Assembly: GCF_007096885.1 (NCBI RefSeq)
Contig: NZ_VJNO01000016.1
Span: 62,001-126,000 of the forward strand
Direction of reading: 5' to 3'
Origin: Streptomyces sp. 130
GTDB taxonomy: Bacteria; Actinomycetota; Actinomycetes; Streptomycetales; Streptomycetaceae
Length of the DNA: 64,000 nt
Below, one piece after another: positions 35,239-44,335 of this stretch (position 1 is the first letter of the stretch; every line of letters starts with the position of its first letter). The notes beneath the pieces are model-generated. The model was given only the letters and a program-made list of their open reading frames with translations, did not search any database and was not told the origin of the DNA. Both the position numbers and the translations under genes were made by a program.

Positions 35239-35477
35239 GCTTCCGGATCTCCTACGCGCCGCCCGCCGACGACACCCTTGCCAAGATGACGGACGGTGAA
35301 ACATTCCGGGACGAGATGGCGGCGACCCTGGGGCACGAGCCGTACGGGCACGGGTCGACCGCCGTCAAGGGGGAGCACGATCGCCGGGAGGCGACGGTCG
35401 CCGGGGCGATCGTGCTCTATTACGTCTCCGGGTCGGTCCTGACCGTCACCGTCGTACGGCTCGTTCCGCTTCCCTGA
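35235..35477 (+). CDS. RelE-like small protein, probable toxin partner
   Basis: 80 aa from TTG 35235, overlapping the antitoxin-like stop. It has the weak beta-alpha pattern of RelE/ParE toxins: SFRISYAPPADDTLAKM at the start and a C-terminal strand pair (ATVAGAIVLYYVSGSVLTVTVVRLV). The usual catalytic Arg/Tyr cannot be confirmed and it is slightly short. It ends 7 bp before the end of the convergent lipoprotein gene. Confidence 0.6.
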   Translation: MSFRISYAPPADDTLAKMTDGETFRDEMAATLGHEPYGHGSTAVKGEHDRREATVAGAIVLYYVSGSVLTVTVVRLVPLP

Positions 35478-35484
35478 CGGGAGG

Positions 35485-36285
35485 TCAGGCGAGCTTCTTC
35501 GCCTGCGCGTCGATCACCGCGGTCGGCAGGTCGAAGTCCTCGCCGGAGCCCGCGGCCGCGAGGTTCATCGAGCTGAGCGTGGCGAGCGTCGCGCCCTTGC
35601 GCAGCGCGGTGAGCTTGAGGGAGTTCTTCTCGCCGTCCGACTCCACGGTCACCGTCCAGGCCGCCGCCTCGTCGCCGCCCTCGACCTGCTCCTCCGCGAT
35701 CTTGACGACCTTCTGCTTGTCACCGGCGACGGTGAACGTGAAGCCGCCCGCGCAGTCCGTCGCGGCGGTGCGCAGCGCGGCCAGCGTCTCCTCGGCGCCC
35801 TTGCCGTCGTACGAGGCGAGCGTGGTCATCGTGGTCGTGATGTCGAAGGCGGCCTTGAACGCCTCCTCGGGGTCGGTGGTGTCCTCGTCCGCGCCCTTCT
35901 TCGGCACGCTGGCCACCTTGCGCTGCGTGGCGGCGGCGGGCGAACCGGCCTTGGCCCCCATCAGCACGTCGCCGATGACGTCACAGGACTCCTTGTCCGC
36001 GGTCACGTCCTTGGCGTCGATCAGGTCGGCCGGACCGGCCTTGGTGATCTTGTGGTCCTTGACGTCGCCCTGCGCCAGCGAGACCTTCTCCAGCTCGGCG
36101 GCGGACAGCGCCTTCGCGGGGGCCTCCGCGCCCTTGTCGGCGCCCTTCTCCGACGGCTGGGCCGAGGAGCCGGCCGCCTTGCCGCTGTCCGTGTCGTCGC
36201 CGTCCGAACCGCAGGCGGCGGTGAACAGTGCCAAGGACATCACGGTGGCGGCAACGGCGGTACGGCGTATGACAGTGGGTCGCAT
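35485..36285 (-). CDS. Secreted lipoprotein of unknown function
   Basis: 266 aa. The signal peptide ends at a lipobox (LALFTAACGSDGDD). A low-complexity Lys/Ala/Gly linker (KAAGSSAQPSEKGADKG) precedes a globular domain of about 200 residues with two cysteines (KESCDVIG and TDCAGGFTF) that probably form a disulphide. The domain resembles Streptomyces proteins of unknown function; no enzymatic motif is seen. It is a single gene. Confidence 0.72.
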   Translation of the reverse strand: MRPTVIRRTAVAATVMSLALFTAACGSDGDDTDSGKAAGSSAQPSEKGADKGAEAPAKALSAAELEKVSLAQGDVKDHKITKAGPADLIDAKDVTADKESCDVIGDVLMGAKAGSPAAATQRKVASVPKKGADEDTTDPEEAFKAAFDITTTMTTLASYDGKGAEETLAALRTAATDCAGGFTFTVAGDKQKVVKIAEEQVEGGDEAAAWTVTVESDGEKNSLKLTALRKGATLATLSSMNLAAAGSGEDFDLPTAVIDAQAKKLA

Positions 36286-36482
36286 GGCCCGTCCTTCTGC
36301 TCAAAGTGTTTCGCCCGCACGCGAGCAGCCCCGTCGGGTTCGGCGCGGCTGGAATGGGGGTGCGTGGGGGTGAGCCAACTCTATGAGTCCGCTGTGGTTT
36401 GGCAATCCTTTACTTTGGGCAACGCACGTGATCGTGACGACGTCGTGATCACTTCGCGCACACCGTTCAGGGGGAGCTCGCC

Positions 36483-37490
36483 GTGCCGATCGATTCCGTT
36501 CTCTCCGGCGTCCTCGGCGCGTTGGGCATATCGCCCGGCCTGGTCGCCTCTCGCGAACCGCTCACCGGGGGCACGTACAACGCCGTCAGCCGCGTCCGGC
36601 TGACGGACGGGCGGGACTGGGTGGTGAAGGCGCCTCCGCCGGGCGCCGGGGACTGCCTGTCCTACGAACACGGCCTGCTGGTCAACGAGGTGACGTTCTA
36701 CCGGGCCGCCGCCGGGGAGCCCGCCGTGCCCCTCGTCGTCCACGCCGAGCTCGGTCCGGCCGCCCCCACCGGCCCGTACGTGGTCATGTCCGCCCGCCCC
36801 GGCCGCCCCTGGCACGAGCTGACCGGCGCCATGGCCGACGGCGAGGAGGCGCGGCTGCGCACCGAGCTCGGGCGGGTCGTCGGCCGGCTGCACGGCGCGC
36901 CCGCGCCGGGCGGCTTCGGCTACCCCTCGCAGGCGCTCGGTCCGCTCGCGCCCACCTGGCGACAGGCGTTCACGACGATGACGGACGCGGTCCTGGCCGA
37001 CGCGCGGACCTACACGGCCCGGCTCCCCCGTGAGGTCGCGGAGATCCGCGACACGCTCGCCGCCGCCTCGTACGTGCTGGACGACGTGACCCGGCCGGCC
37101 CTGGTCCACTTCGACCTGTGGCAGGGGAACATCCTGGTCACGGGGGCGCCGGGCGCACGGCGGGTGGGCGGGGTCATCGACGGGGAAAGGATGTTCTGGG
37201 GCGACCCGGTCGCCGATTTCGTGTCGCTCGCTCTGCTGGGCGACATCGAGGACGACAAGGATTTCCTCGCCGGTTACGGGGAAGAGGCGCCGGGCGGGCC
37301 CGTGGAGTTCGACCGCTCGCTGCGGCTGCGGCTCGCGCTCTACCGGGCCTACCTGTACCTGATCATGCTGGTGGAGACCGTTCCGCGCGCCACGGCCGGG
37401 GAACAGCTGGAGTGGACCTGGAACGAGGTCGCACCCCGGCTGGCGGCCACACTCGACGAGATCCGGTCGGCGACGCGCGTGCAGGGGTGA
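36483..37490 (+). CDS. Aminoglycoside phosphotransferase (APH)-fold kinase
   Basis: 335 aa from GTG 36483. The kinase-like fold is clear: WVVKAPPPG with the ATP-contacting Lys, LVHFDLWQGNIL with the catalytic Asp (Brenner motif HxDxxxxN) and GVIDGERMFWGDPVADF with the DFG-like metal Asp. The family covers drug, choline, fructosamine and other small-molecule kinases. There is no reason to call this a resistance gene. It ends 7 bp before the convergent YbjN gene. Confidence 0.8.
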   Translation: MPIDSVLSGVLGALGISPGLVASREPLTGGTYNAVSRVRLTDGRDWVVKAPPPGAGDCLSYEHGLLVNEVTFYRAAAGEPAVPLVVHAELGPAAPTGPYVVMSARPGRPWHELTGAMADGEEARLRTELGRVVGRLHGAPAPGGFGYPSQALGPLAPTWRQAFTTMTDAVLADARTYTARLPREVAEIRDTLAAASYVLDDVTRPALVHFDLWQGNILVTGAPGARRVGGVIDGERMFWGDPVADFVSLALLGDIEDDKDFLAGYGEEAPGGPVEFDRSLRLRLALYRAYLYLIMLVETVPRATAGEQLEWTWNEVAPRLAATLDEIRSATRVQG

Positions 37491-37497
37491 CGGGCGG

Positions 37498-38022
37498 TCA
37501 GTCCGCCGGGCGCTGGGTGAGGTGCGCGAAGGCTTCGAGATTACGGGTGGACTCGCCGCGCGAGACCCGCCAGGCGTATTCCTTGCGGATCGCGGTCGCG
37601 AAGCCGATCTCCAGCAGGGAGTTGAAGGCCCCGTCCGCCGCCTCCAGCACGGAGCCGAGCAGCCGGTCCACCTCGTCGGGCGTCACCACGGACAGCGGCA
37701 GCTTCCCGGTGAGGTAGATGTCCCCGAGCCGGTCGATCGCGTAACTCACCCCGAACAGGCGCAGGTTCCGTTCCAGCAGCCAGCGGTGCACCGCCGCGTC
37801 GTTCTCGTCGGGGTGCCGGATGACGAAGGCGTTGAGGGAGAGGCTGTGCGCGCCGACGATCAGTGAGCAGGTGGTGGCCAGCTTGCGGGTGCCGGGGAGC
37901 TGGACGACGTAACTGCCCGGTGCGGGGCTCTCCCAGTCGAGCCCGGCGTCGGCGAAGCTCGCTTCGAGGACCTGGGCGGCCCGGGTGGCCTCGTTCTTCG
38001 CCGGTACGGGTGCGTCAGCCAT
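37498..38022 (-). CDS. YbjN-domain protein
   Basis: 174 aa from ATG 38022. The whole length is a YbjN/type III secretion chaperone-like fold: SYVVQLPGTRKLATTCSLIVG, AVHRWLLERNLRLFGVSYA and TPDEVDRLLGSVLEAAD (each shown in part). In actinobacteria this protein is almost always the gene next to mshA, as here. The function is unknown; the fold suggests protein binding. Confidence 0.82.
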   Translation of the reverse strand: MADAPVPAKNEATRAAQVLEASFADAGLDWESPAPGSYVVQLPGTRKLATTCSLIVGAHSLSLNAFVIRHPDENDAAVHRWLLERNLRLFGVSYAIDRLGDIYLTGKLPLSVVTPDEVDRLLGSVLEAADGAFNSLLEIGFATAIRKEYAWRVSRGESTRNLEAFAHLTQRPAD

Positions 38023-38116
38023 GTTTCGAGCGTACGTCAGGCGGCAAAGGCGCGCGGCCGGGGTGGGTGCCGCGGGCGTTACGCGGTGGAGCCCGGCGGG
38101 TACGGCCCGGTCACGC

Positions 38117-39475
38117 TCAACGCGCGCGGGCCCGCCTGCGGTGTTCCTGAACGGCCGCCGTGTACACCTCCGCGGTGGCGGCGGCCGCCGTGTCCCAGCC
38201 GAACCGCTGCGCGTGCTCCGCCGCCGCCCCGCCCATCCGGGCGACCAGCTCCGGCGCCCCCGCGAACCGCTCCAGCGCCTGGGCGTAGGCCGCCGGGTCG
38301 TGCCCGGGTATCAGGAAGCCGCTGACCCCGTCGCGCACGGCCACCGGGAGGCCGCCCACGGCCGCCGCGACGACCGGCGTCCCGGCCGCCTGGGCCTCGA
38401 CCGCGACGAGCCCGAAGGACTCGCTGTACGAGGGCATGACCAGCACGGACGCGGCCCGGAACCAGTCGGCGAGCTGGTCCTGCCCGACCGGCGGATGGAA
38501 CCGCACGACGTCCGCGATGCCCAGCCGGGCGGCGAGCTTCTGCAGCCCTTCCGGCTTCGCGAGGCCGCTGCCGCTGGGGCCGCCGACGACGGGCACCAGG
38601 ATCCGGGACCGCAGCGAGGGGTCCCGGTCGAGCAGCACGGCGACCGCCCGCAGCAGCACGTCGGGCGCCTTCAGCGGCTGTATGCGGCCCGCGAAGAGGG
38701 GGATCAGGGCGTCCTGGGGAAGGCCGAGGCGGGCCCGGGCGGCGGCCCGGCCGTCGCCCGGGCGGAAGCGGTCGAGGTTGACGCCGGGGTGGACGACGGC
38801 GACGGCCCGCGGGTCGGCGTCGTAGAACCGGACGAGTTCACCGGCCTCCTCCGCGGTGTTGGCGATCAGCCGGTCGGCGGCGTCCACGATCTGGGTCTCA
38901 CCGATGACCCGGGCGGCGGGCTCGGGGGTGTCGCCCTCGGCGAGCGCGGCGTTCTTCACCTTGGCCATGGTGTGCATGGCGTGCACGAGGGGAACGCCCC
39001 AGCGTTGCGCGGCCAGCCAGCCCACGTGTCCGGAGAGCCAGTAATGGGAATGGACGAGGTCGTAGTAGCCGGGACGCTGACCGGCCCACGCCTGCATCAC
39101 CCCGTGCGTGAAGGCACAGAGCTGCGCCGGCAGCTCCTCCTTGGCCAGACCCTCGTACGGCCCCGCGTCGACGTGCCGCACGAGGACGCCGGGCGCCAGG
39201 TCAACGGCGGACGGCAGCCCGCCGGTGGTGGAGCGGGTGAAGATCTCGACCTCGATGTTGATCGCGGCGAGCCGCTTGGCCAGCTCCACGATGTACACGT
39301 TCATCCCGCCGGCGTCGCCCGTCCCCGGCTGGTGCAGCGGGGAGGTGTGCACGGAGAGCATCGCGATGCGGCGGGGCCTGCGGTGACCGGCGGTGAAGGA
39401 GCCGGTGAGACCTGCGGGGAACCTGCGACGCGGTGCGCCACGGCTGCTGCCGAGCCGAGAGACGTACTGGGTCAC
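38117..39475 (-). CDS. mshA: D-inositol-3-phosphate glycosyltransferase, mycothiol synthesis
   Basis: About 452 aa from GTG 39475 (VTQYVSRLGSSRG). GT4 glycosyltransferase with the MshA N-terminal substrate region AMLSVHTSPLHQPGTGDAGG and MNVYIVELAKRL, and the C-terminal donor site ASVLVMPSYSESFGLVAVEA with the ESFG retaining-GT motif. It joins UDP-GlcNAc and 1L-myo-inositol 1-phosphate, the first step to mycothiol, the main thiol of actinobacteria. The YbjN neighbour supports the assignment. Confidence 0.94.
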   Translation of the reverse strand: MTQYVSRLGSSRGAPRRRFPAGLTGSFTAGHRRPRRIAMLSVHTSPLHQPGTGDAGGMNVYIVELAKRLAAINIEVEIFTRSTTGGLPSAVDLAPGVLVRHVDAGPYEGLAKEELPAQLCAFTHGVMQAWAGQRPGYYDLVHSHYWLSGHVGWLAAQRWGVPLVHAMHTMAKVKNAALAEGDTPEPAARVIGETQIVDAADRLIANTAEEAGELVRFYDADPRAVAVVHPGVNLDRFRPGDGRAAARARLGLPQDALIPLFAGRIQPLKAPDVLLRAVAVLLDRDPSLRSRILVPVVGGPSGSGLAKPEGLQKLAARLGIADVVRFHPPVGQDQLADWFRAASVLVMPSYSESFGLVAVEAQAAGTPVVAAAVGGLPVAVRDGVSGFLIPGHDPAAYAQALERFAGAPELVARMGGAAAEHAQRFGWDTAAAATAEVYTAAVQEHRRRARAR

Positions 39476-39684
39476 GTCGTCCGTCCTCCTCGCTGGGCCC
39501 CGGCGCCCGCACGGTTCACGGCATGGCACCGAAGGGGCGCACGGTCCCTTCGAAGGTGGGGAACAGCGGAATACCTCCTTTCATTTCCGCTTTGCCAAAT
39601 CATTACGGTGCGGACGCGGGGCCCTCCCGGTGGCTTCCCGCCCGCCCGGCGCCCGTCTCCGCCCGGATCGTTACGCTCTGTGTC

Positions 39685-40464
39685 ATGCGCCCGATCGGCA
39701 CCGCGACGCGCGGGACCACCCATCCGAACCGGCTGCGCCGCATGGACCGCTGGATCGCCGCCACGCACGGCCCCGCCCTGCGCCGCGCCGACACCCCCGT
39801 CGCCGTCGACCTCGGTTACGGGGCGGCCCCCTGGACCGCCGTCGAGCTGCTGGAGCGCCTGCGCACCGCGGAACCACGCACGGCGGTGGTCGGCATCGAG
39901 ATCTCCCCGGAGCGGGTCGCCGCCGCGCAGCCGTACGCGCGCGAGGGCCTGACCTTCCGGCACGGCGGCTTCGAGATCGCGTTGCCGGAGCGGCCCGCCC
40001 TGATCCGGGCGGCGAATGTGCTGCGCCAGTACGACGAGGGCGAGGTGGCCGGCGTCTGGCAGCGGCTGTGCGAGCGGCTGGCGGCGGACGGGCTGCTGGT
40101 GGAGGGCACCTGCGACGAGATCGGGCGCCGGCACGTGTGGGTGGCGCTGGGGCCGGAGGGGCCGCGCACGGTGACCTTCGCGACCCGGCTCGGCTCGCTG
40201 GACCGGCCGTCCGATCTGGCCGAACGGCTGCCGAAGGCGCTGATCCACCGCAATGTCCCGGGTGAGCGGGTGCACGCGTTCCTCCGCGATTTCGACCGGG
40301 CGTGGGCGGCCGCGGCGCCCTACGCCTCGCTGGGGGCCCGGCAGCGCTGGATCACGGCGGTGCGGGCGCTCTCGGGCGACTGGCCGCTGGCGGACGGGGT
40401 GCGCCGGTGGCGCCAGGGCGAGGTCACGGTGGCGTGGGAGGCACTGGAGCCCCGGGGATGGTGA
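39685..40464 (+). CDS. Class I SAM-dependent methyltransferase-like protein
   Basis: 259 aa from ATG 39685. A Rossmann start AVDLGYGAAPWTAVELLERL with the glycine-rich loop, the acidic residue in VVGIEISPERVAAA, and ANVLRQYDEGEVAGVW after strand 4 are methyltransferase features. The C-terminal part is not recognised. It is divergent from mshA, a conserved placement in Streptomyces, and may be linked to thiol metabolism or not at all. Substrate unknown. Confidence 0.75.
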   Translation: MRPIGTATRGTTHPNRLRRMDRWIAATHGPALRRADTPVAVDLGYGAAPWTAVELLERLRTAEPRTAVVGIEISPERVAAAQPYAREGLTFRHGGFEIALPERPALIRAANVLRQYDEGEVAGVWQRLCERLAADGLLVEGTCDEIGRRHVWVALGPEGPRTVTFATRLGSLDRPSDLAERLPKALIHRNVPGERVHAFLRDFDRAWAAAAPYASLGARQRWITAVRALSGDWPLADGVRRWRQGEVTVAWEALEPRGW

Positions 40465-40773
40465 GGGGGCGCACTCGGGCGGCGTGGGCGCGCGCCCTGG
40501 TTCATCCGGAATTCACCCCCGGAGCGGGAACGGCGGGCGGGCATCGTTCGTCGGAGTGAGTGGAACCGGGGGGCGCGGGGCGTCGGGGTGGCGGGGAGTG
40601 ACGGAATAGCGGAGTGCCGCCCGAAGGCCGGAGTGTGTCTGCCTCTGTTGCTTTTCAGTACGGCATGGCACGATCTGGTCGACACAACATGTTACTGACG
40701 GTTAATCAGCTAGTCGATCCATCAGATCGCTGGCGCTGCTCGAACAGTTGGGTACTGCTCGGAGGGGGAGCTT
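40465..40773. other. 309-bp upstream region of the NlpC/P60 gene
   Basis: No gene seen. The last 150 bases are much less GC-rich (for example ACAACATGTTACTGACGG) and hold the promoter of the wall-hydrolase gene. A GGAGGGGGAG ribosome site precedes its GTG. I looked for the c-di-AMP (ydaO-type) riboswitch known upstream of some Streptomyces wall hydrolases and did not find its conserved elements. Confidence 0.45.
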
Positions 40774-41826
40774 GTGTACCGACGCCACTGTGCCGCCGCC
40801 GCGATGACTCTGGTCTGCGCGCTGGCGGTCCTCGCCTCGCCGGTCCAGGCATTCGCCGCACCGACACCGACAGGCAGCGCCGATTCCGGCGGGAAGAGCC
40901 TGGAAGAGGTGCGCGCGGAGATCGACGAGCTGTACCTGAAGGCGGGCGCCGCCACGGACGCGTACAACCTCGCCGAGGAGAAGGCCAGGAAGCAGTCGGG
41001 CGAGCTGGTCGAGCTGGCCCAGTCGATAGTCGAGGGCCAGGCGAAGATCGCCGCCCTCAAGAACCGGGCCGGCGCCCAGGCCCGCGAGGAGTACCGCAAC
41101 GCCGGCCTCCCGCCGGGCGCGCGGCTCATGCTCAGCGGCGACCCCCAGCTCTTCCTGGACGGCATCAGCCGCACGCGCCAGGGCCAGCAGGCCACCAAGG
41201 GGCTCCTGGAGCAGCTGACCAGGACCCAGCAGGACCTGGAGACCTACACCAAGGACGCCAGCACCAACTGGACCAAGCTGGAAGCCAACCGGGTCAAGCA
41301 GGCCAAGGCCAAGAAGAAGATCAACTCGCAGATAGCGGCGGCGAAGAAGCTGGAGTCCCAGCTGGAGAAGGAGGAGCGCGCCCGGCTCCTCGAAATGGAG
41401 CGGGAGGCTGCGCGGCAGGCGCAGAGCGCGTGGCTCGACTCCGGCGCGCTGCGGGAGATCAACCGGGACGCCAGTCCGCTCGGCAAGAAGGCGGTGGCCT
41501 TCGCGACCGAGCAGATCGGCAAGCCGTACGTGTGGGGAGCGGAGGGTCCCGCGTCGTACGACTGCTCCGGACTCACGTCCCAGGCATGGGCGGCGGCGGG
41601 CCGCCCGATCCCGCGCACCTCGCAGGAGCAGTGGCGGCTGCTCCCGCACATCCCGATCAAGGACATGCGCCCCGGCGACCTGATCATCTACCACGCCGAC
41701 GCCACCCACGTCGGCATGTACGTGGGCAACGGCCAGATCGTCCACGCCCCACGCCCCGGCCGCGATGTCACCCTGGCGGGCGCGGGCTCCATGCAGATAC
41801 TCGGCGTGGTCCGCCCCGACGCGTAG
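40774..41826 (+). CDS. Secreted NlpC/P60 (C40) peptidoglycan endopeptidase
   Basis: 350 aa from GTG 40774. A Sec signal peptide (LVCALAVLASPVQAFAA) is followed by about 170 residues of coiled coil (AEEKARKQSGELVELAQ; KQAKAKKKINSQIAAAKKLE), as in RipA-like hydrolases, and a C-terminal NlpC/P60 domain with Cys264 in SYDCSGLTSQ, His in DATHVGMYVG and His in IVHAPRPG. It cuts D-gamma-Glu-diaminopimelate bonds in peptidoglycan. The last four codons and stop lie inside a 107-bp tandem duplication, and the coding sequence is intact in the first copy. Confidence 0.9.
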   Translation: MYRRHCAAAAMTLVCALAVLASPVQAFAAPTPTGSADSGGKSLEEVRAEIDELYLKAGAATDAYNLAEEKARKQSGELVELAQSIVEGQAKIAALKNRAGAQAREEYRNAGLPPGARLMLSGDPQLFLDGISRTRQGQQATKGLLEQLTRTQQDLETYTKDASTNWTKLEANRVKQAKAKKKINSQIAAAKKLESQLEKEERARLLEMEREAARQAQSAWLDSGALREINRDASPLGKKAVAFATEQIGKPYVWGAEGPASYDCSGLTSQAWAAAGRPIPRTSQEQWRLLPHIPIKDMRPGDLIIYHADATHVGMYVGNGQIVHAPRPGRDVTLAGAGSMQILGVVRPDA

Positions 41827-42026
41827 TCCTTGGGCGGACGGCAGTCGGGGGGCGCACCCGCGGTGTCCTCGGGCGGACGACGGGGGCAGGGCACGCCCTG
41901 TGGGGGCCGACGCGGGCAGACCCCGACGCGTAGTCCTTGGGCGGACGGCAGTCGGGGGCGCGCCCGCGGTGTCCTCGGGCGGACGGCGGGGGCAGGGCAC
42001 GCCCTGTGGGGGCCGACGCGGGCAGA
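41814..42026. repeat. Tandem duplication, two copies of 107/106 bp covering the 3' end of the wall-hydrolase gene
   Basis: Copy 1 spans 41814-41920 and copy 2 41921-42026; both start CCCCGACGCGTAGTCCTTGG and end in GGGCAGA, with only a few differences (one inserted G and a handful of substitutions). The unit includes the last codons and stop codon of the NlpC/P60 gene, so the second copy repeats that gene end out of context. Near identity points to a recent event. Confidence 0.9.
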
Positions 42027-42997
42027 CCCCGCTGCGGACGCGGTGGTGCGTCGCCGAGCCCGACGCGCTTGCCCGGCGGGACGCCTGGCACGGGTGGGCG
42101 CAGCGCACACGCCCCGGGGCGCCCTCCGCTGACTTGCGCGCGGGTACGCGGCCCAGTAGTGCGGGGCGGCGCCACCACCGGGCCGTTGCGGGCCGCGCGC
42201 CACGGCGCCGCCGGGCCGCCCGCCGTCACCCCGCACCGGCGGACACGGCCCGGTACGCGGGGCCCGGTACGCGGGACCCGATGCGCGTCCGGTGCGTGGC
42301 CTGGCGGGGCCCGGTGAGCGCGGCCCGGGTGCGCGTCCCCACCGGCACGCCCCCGTGCGCAGCCCGGCCCGGCGGGCACGCCCCCGCGCGCGGCCCCACC
42401 GGCACGCCCCCGTGCGCTGCCCGGCACGCGGCCCCACCGGCACAACCCAGCCCGGCGGGGCGCTCCCCCGGGCGCGGCCCGGTACGCGGCCCCACCGGCA
42501 CGACCCAGCGCCCAGCCCAGCCCGGCGGGCACACCCCCGCGCGCGACCCGGCACGCGATCCGGCGGCACGACCCAGCGCCCAGCCCAGCCCGGCAGGCAC
42601 ACCCCCGCGCGCGACCCGGCACGCGATCCGGCGGCACGACCCAGTGCCCAGCCCGGCCCGGGGGCGCGCCCCCGGGGCGCGGCCCGGTTCGCGGTCCGGC
42701 GGCCGGGGGCCGGGCCGGGGCCTCGGCGGGGACGTGTCCGCGTAGCGGGCCACCGTGAGGCGGGCCACTGCGCGTGGCCCCGGCGGCGTGAGCTTTGTCA
42801 TGTCGGGATCGGCCGCTCCAACGCGGCCCACCGTGCCTGATCCGTGGTGGGACGCGGCTTATGGCGGTGCATATGCCCGGCACCACGGGCGGGTCGCCAT
42901 TCCGTTCCCGTGGTCCGTACCGCTATGGTCCCCGTCTGGCGGGTCGTCGATCGGCGCCCCTCCGTGCCCTCGGGGGGAGGGAAGGAAACCCGAACCG
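42027..42997. other. Repeat-rich, extremely GC-rich stretch without a convincing gene
   Basis: Long frames exist on all strands but consist of Pro/Ala/Arg/Gly repeats without domains. Within it, 42501-42568 and 42569-42636 are near-identical 68-bp direct repeats, followed by a third partial copy from 42637; shorter units such as GGCCCCACCGGCACG recur between 42330 and 42500. The last part (about 42840-42997) holds the promoter and ribosome site (GGGGGGAGGGAAGGAAA) of the PP2C gene. Confidence 0.6.
42501..42665. repeat. 68-bp direct repeats, two full copies plus a partial third
   Basis: The units starting CGACCCAGCGCCCAGCCCAG at 42501 and 42569 are abutting, almost identical, and repeat again in part from 42637 (CGACCCAGTGCCCAG). 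There are no unique spacers between copies. Confidence 0.85.
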
Positions 42998-44335
42998 ATG
43001 CCCGTACCCGTACCGCAGCCGTGTTCCGCGCCCGCTGCGGAGAACAGCTCCGGCGCCGGCCTCACCCTCCTCGTGATCGAGGACGACCCGGCGGGCACCT
43101 TCACCGCCCCGGAGCTCTCCGCCGCGGCCGGTGCCCGGGTCCGTATCCGTGCCGCCCGGAACCTCACCGAGGCGGGCCGGCTCCTCACCGACGACGTGGA
43201 CTGCATCCTGCTGGACCTGGCCCTGCCGGCCGGTGCCGAGGCGCGGGGCGACGGGGAGGGCGAGGAGGACGGGCTCGCCACGCTCAAGCACGTGCTGCGT
43301 ATCGCGCCCCGGCACGCCGTACTCGCCCTCACGGCGGAGGACGACGCCGAGCTGGCCGCCGAGGCGGTCCGGGTGGGGGCGCAGGACTACCTCTTCCGCG
43401 GCGAGCTGGACAGCAGGCTGCTGAGCCGGGCCATCCGTTACGCCGTCGAACGCAAACGGGCCGACGTCGCACAGCACCAGCTCACCGAGTCCCGGCTGCG
43501 CGCCCAGGAGAACGCCCGGCTGGAACGCGGGCTGCTGCCGACCCCGCTCCTCAACGGCTCCGACCTGCGCTTCGCGGCGCGCTACCGCCCCGGCCGCAGC
43601 CGCGCGCTGCTCGGCGGGGACTTCTACGACACGGTCCGCACCCCGGACGGCACGGTGCACGCGATGATCGGCGACGTGTGCGGCCACGGCCCGGACGAGG
43701 CGGCGCTCGGCGTGGAACTCCGCATAGCGTGGCGTGCGTTGACGCTGGCGGGGCTGTGCGGCGACGAGCTGCTGTCCACGCTCCAGGAGGTCCTGGAGCA
43801 CGAGCGGGAGAGCGAGGAGATCTTCGCGACGCTCTGCACGGTGGACATCGCCCCGGACGGACGCCGCGCGGGCCTGTGCCTGGCCGGGCACCCGGCTCCG
43901 CTGATCGCCCGGCACGGACGGGCGGCGCAGCTGCTCCCGTACGAGGACGGCGGACCGGCCCTGGGGCTGCTGCCGCGTGCGCGGTGGCCGCGTCGGCAGG
44001 TCGAGCTGGGCGGCTCGTGGAGCCTGATGATGTACACGGACGGCCTCATCGAGGGCCGCGTCGGCGACGGCACCCAGCGCCTCGGCCAGGACGGCATGGT
44101 GGCGATGGTCAACCGCCAGCTCGCCGAGGGGCTGACCGGCGAGGAGCTGCTGGAAGCGGCGGTCACCCAGGTGCGAGAGCTGAACGGCGGCGAGCTGACG
44201 GACGACGTCGCGGTCCTGCTGCTCGACCGCGACCAGGACACCGCCCGGCACCGGGCTGCCGGCGGCGCGCGGAGCGTGAACATCCCGCGCCCGCGCCCGG
44301 GCTCGCCGGCAGGGGCTCAGCGCCCGCCGTTGTAG
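42998..44335 (+). CDS. PP2C (SpoIIE-type) phosphatase with N-terminal receiver domain
   Basis: 445 aa from ATG 42998. Residues 20-160 form a response-regulator receiver: LLVIEDDPAG, phosphoacceptor Asp in CILLDLALP, Thr in VLALTAEDD; the usual Lys is replaced (YLFRGEL). After a coiled linker (QENARLERGLLPTP) comes a SpoIIE/RsbU PP2C domain with metal sites GGDFYDTV, MIGDVCGHGPDEA and ELTDDVAVLLLDRD. Such proteins dephosphorylate anti-anti-sigma factors and control sigma factors. No partner anti-sigma gene is next to it. The 3' end overlaps the convergent DUF2516 gene by 19 bp. Confidence 0.88.
   Translation: MPVPVPQPCSAPAAENSSGAGLTLLVIEDDPAGTFTAPELSAAAGARVRIRAARNLTEAGRLLTDDVDCILLDLALPAGAEARGDGEGEEDGLATLKHVLRIAPRHAVLALTAEDDAELAAEAVRVGAQDYLFRGELDSRLLSRAIRYAVERKRADVAQHQLTESRLRAQENARLERGLLPTPLLNGSDLRFAARYRPGRSRALLGGDFYDTVRTPDGTVHAMIGDVCGHGPDEAALGVELRIAWRALTLAGLCGDELLSTLQEVLEHERESEEIFATLCTVDIAPDGRRAGLCLAGHPAPLIARHGRAAQLLPYEDGGPALGLLPRARWPRRQVELGGSWSLMMYTDGLIEGRVGDGTQRLGQDGMVAMVNRQLAEGLTGEELLEAAVTQVRELNGGELTDDVAVLLLDRDQDTARHRAAGGARSVNIPRPRPGSPAGAQRPPL

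Noticed and set aside
36483..37490. Aminoglycoside resistance gene
   Set aside because: The kinase fold is broad and the gene lies in core DNA; nothing points to an antibiotic substrate.
40465..40773. Possible c-di-AMP riboswitch upstream of the NlpC/P60 gene
   Set aside because: The conserved ydaO-type sequence blocks were not found; only a lower-GC promoter region is visible.
42501..42665. CRISPR-like repeat array
   Set aside because: Copies abut without unique spacers and the unit is 68 bp, so these are tandem repeats.
41768..42886. Long minus-strand frames (up to 372 aa) across the repeat region
   Set aside because: They are made of translated repeats (Pro, Ala, Gly, Arg), cross the 3' end of the wall-hydrolase gene and have no ribosome site or domain.
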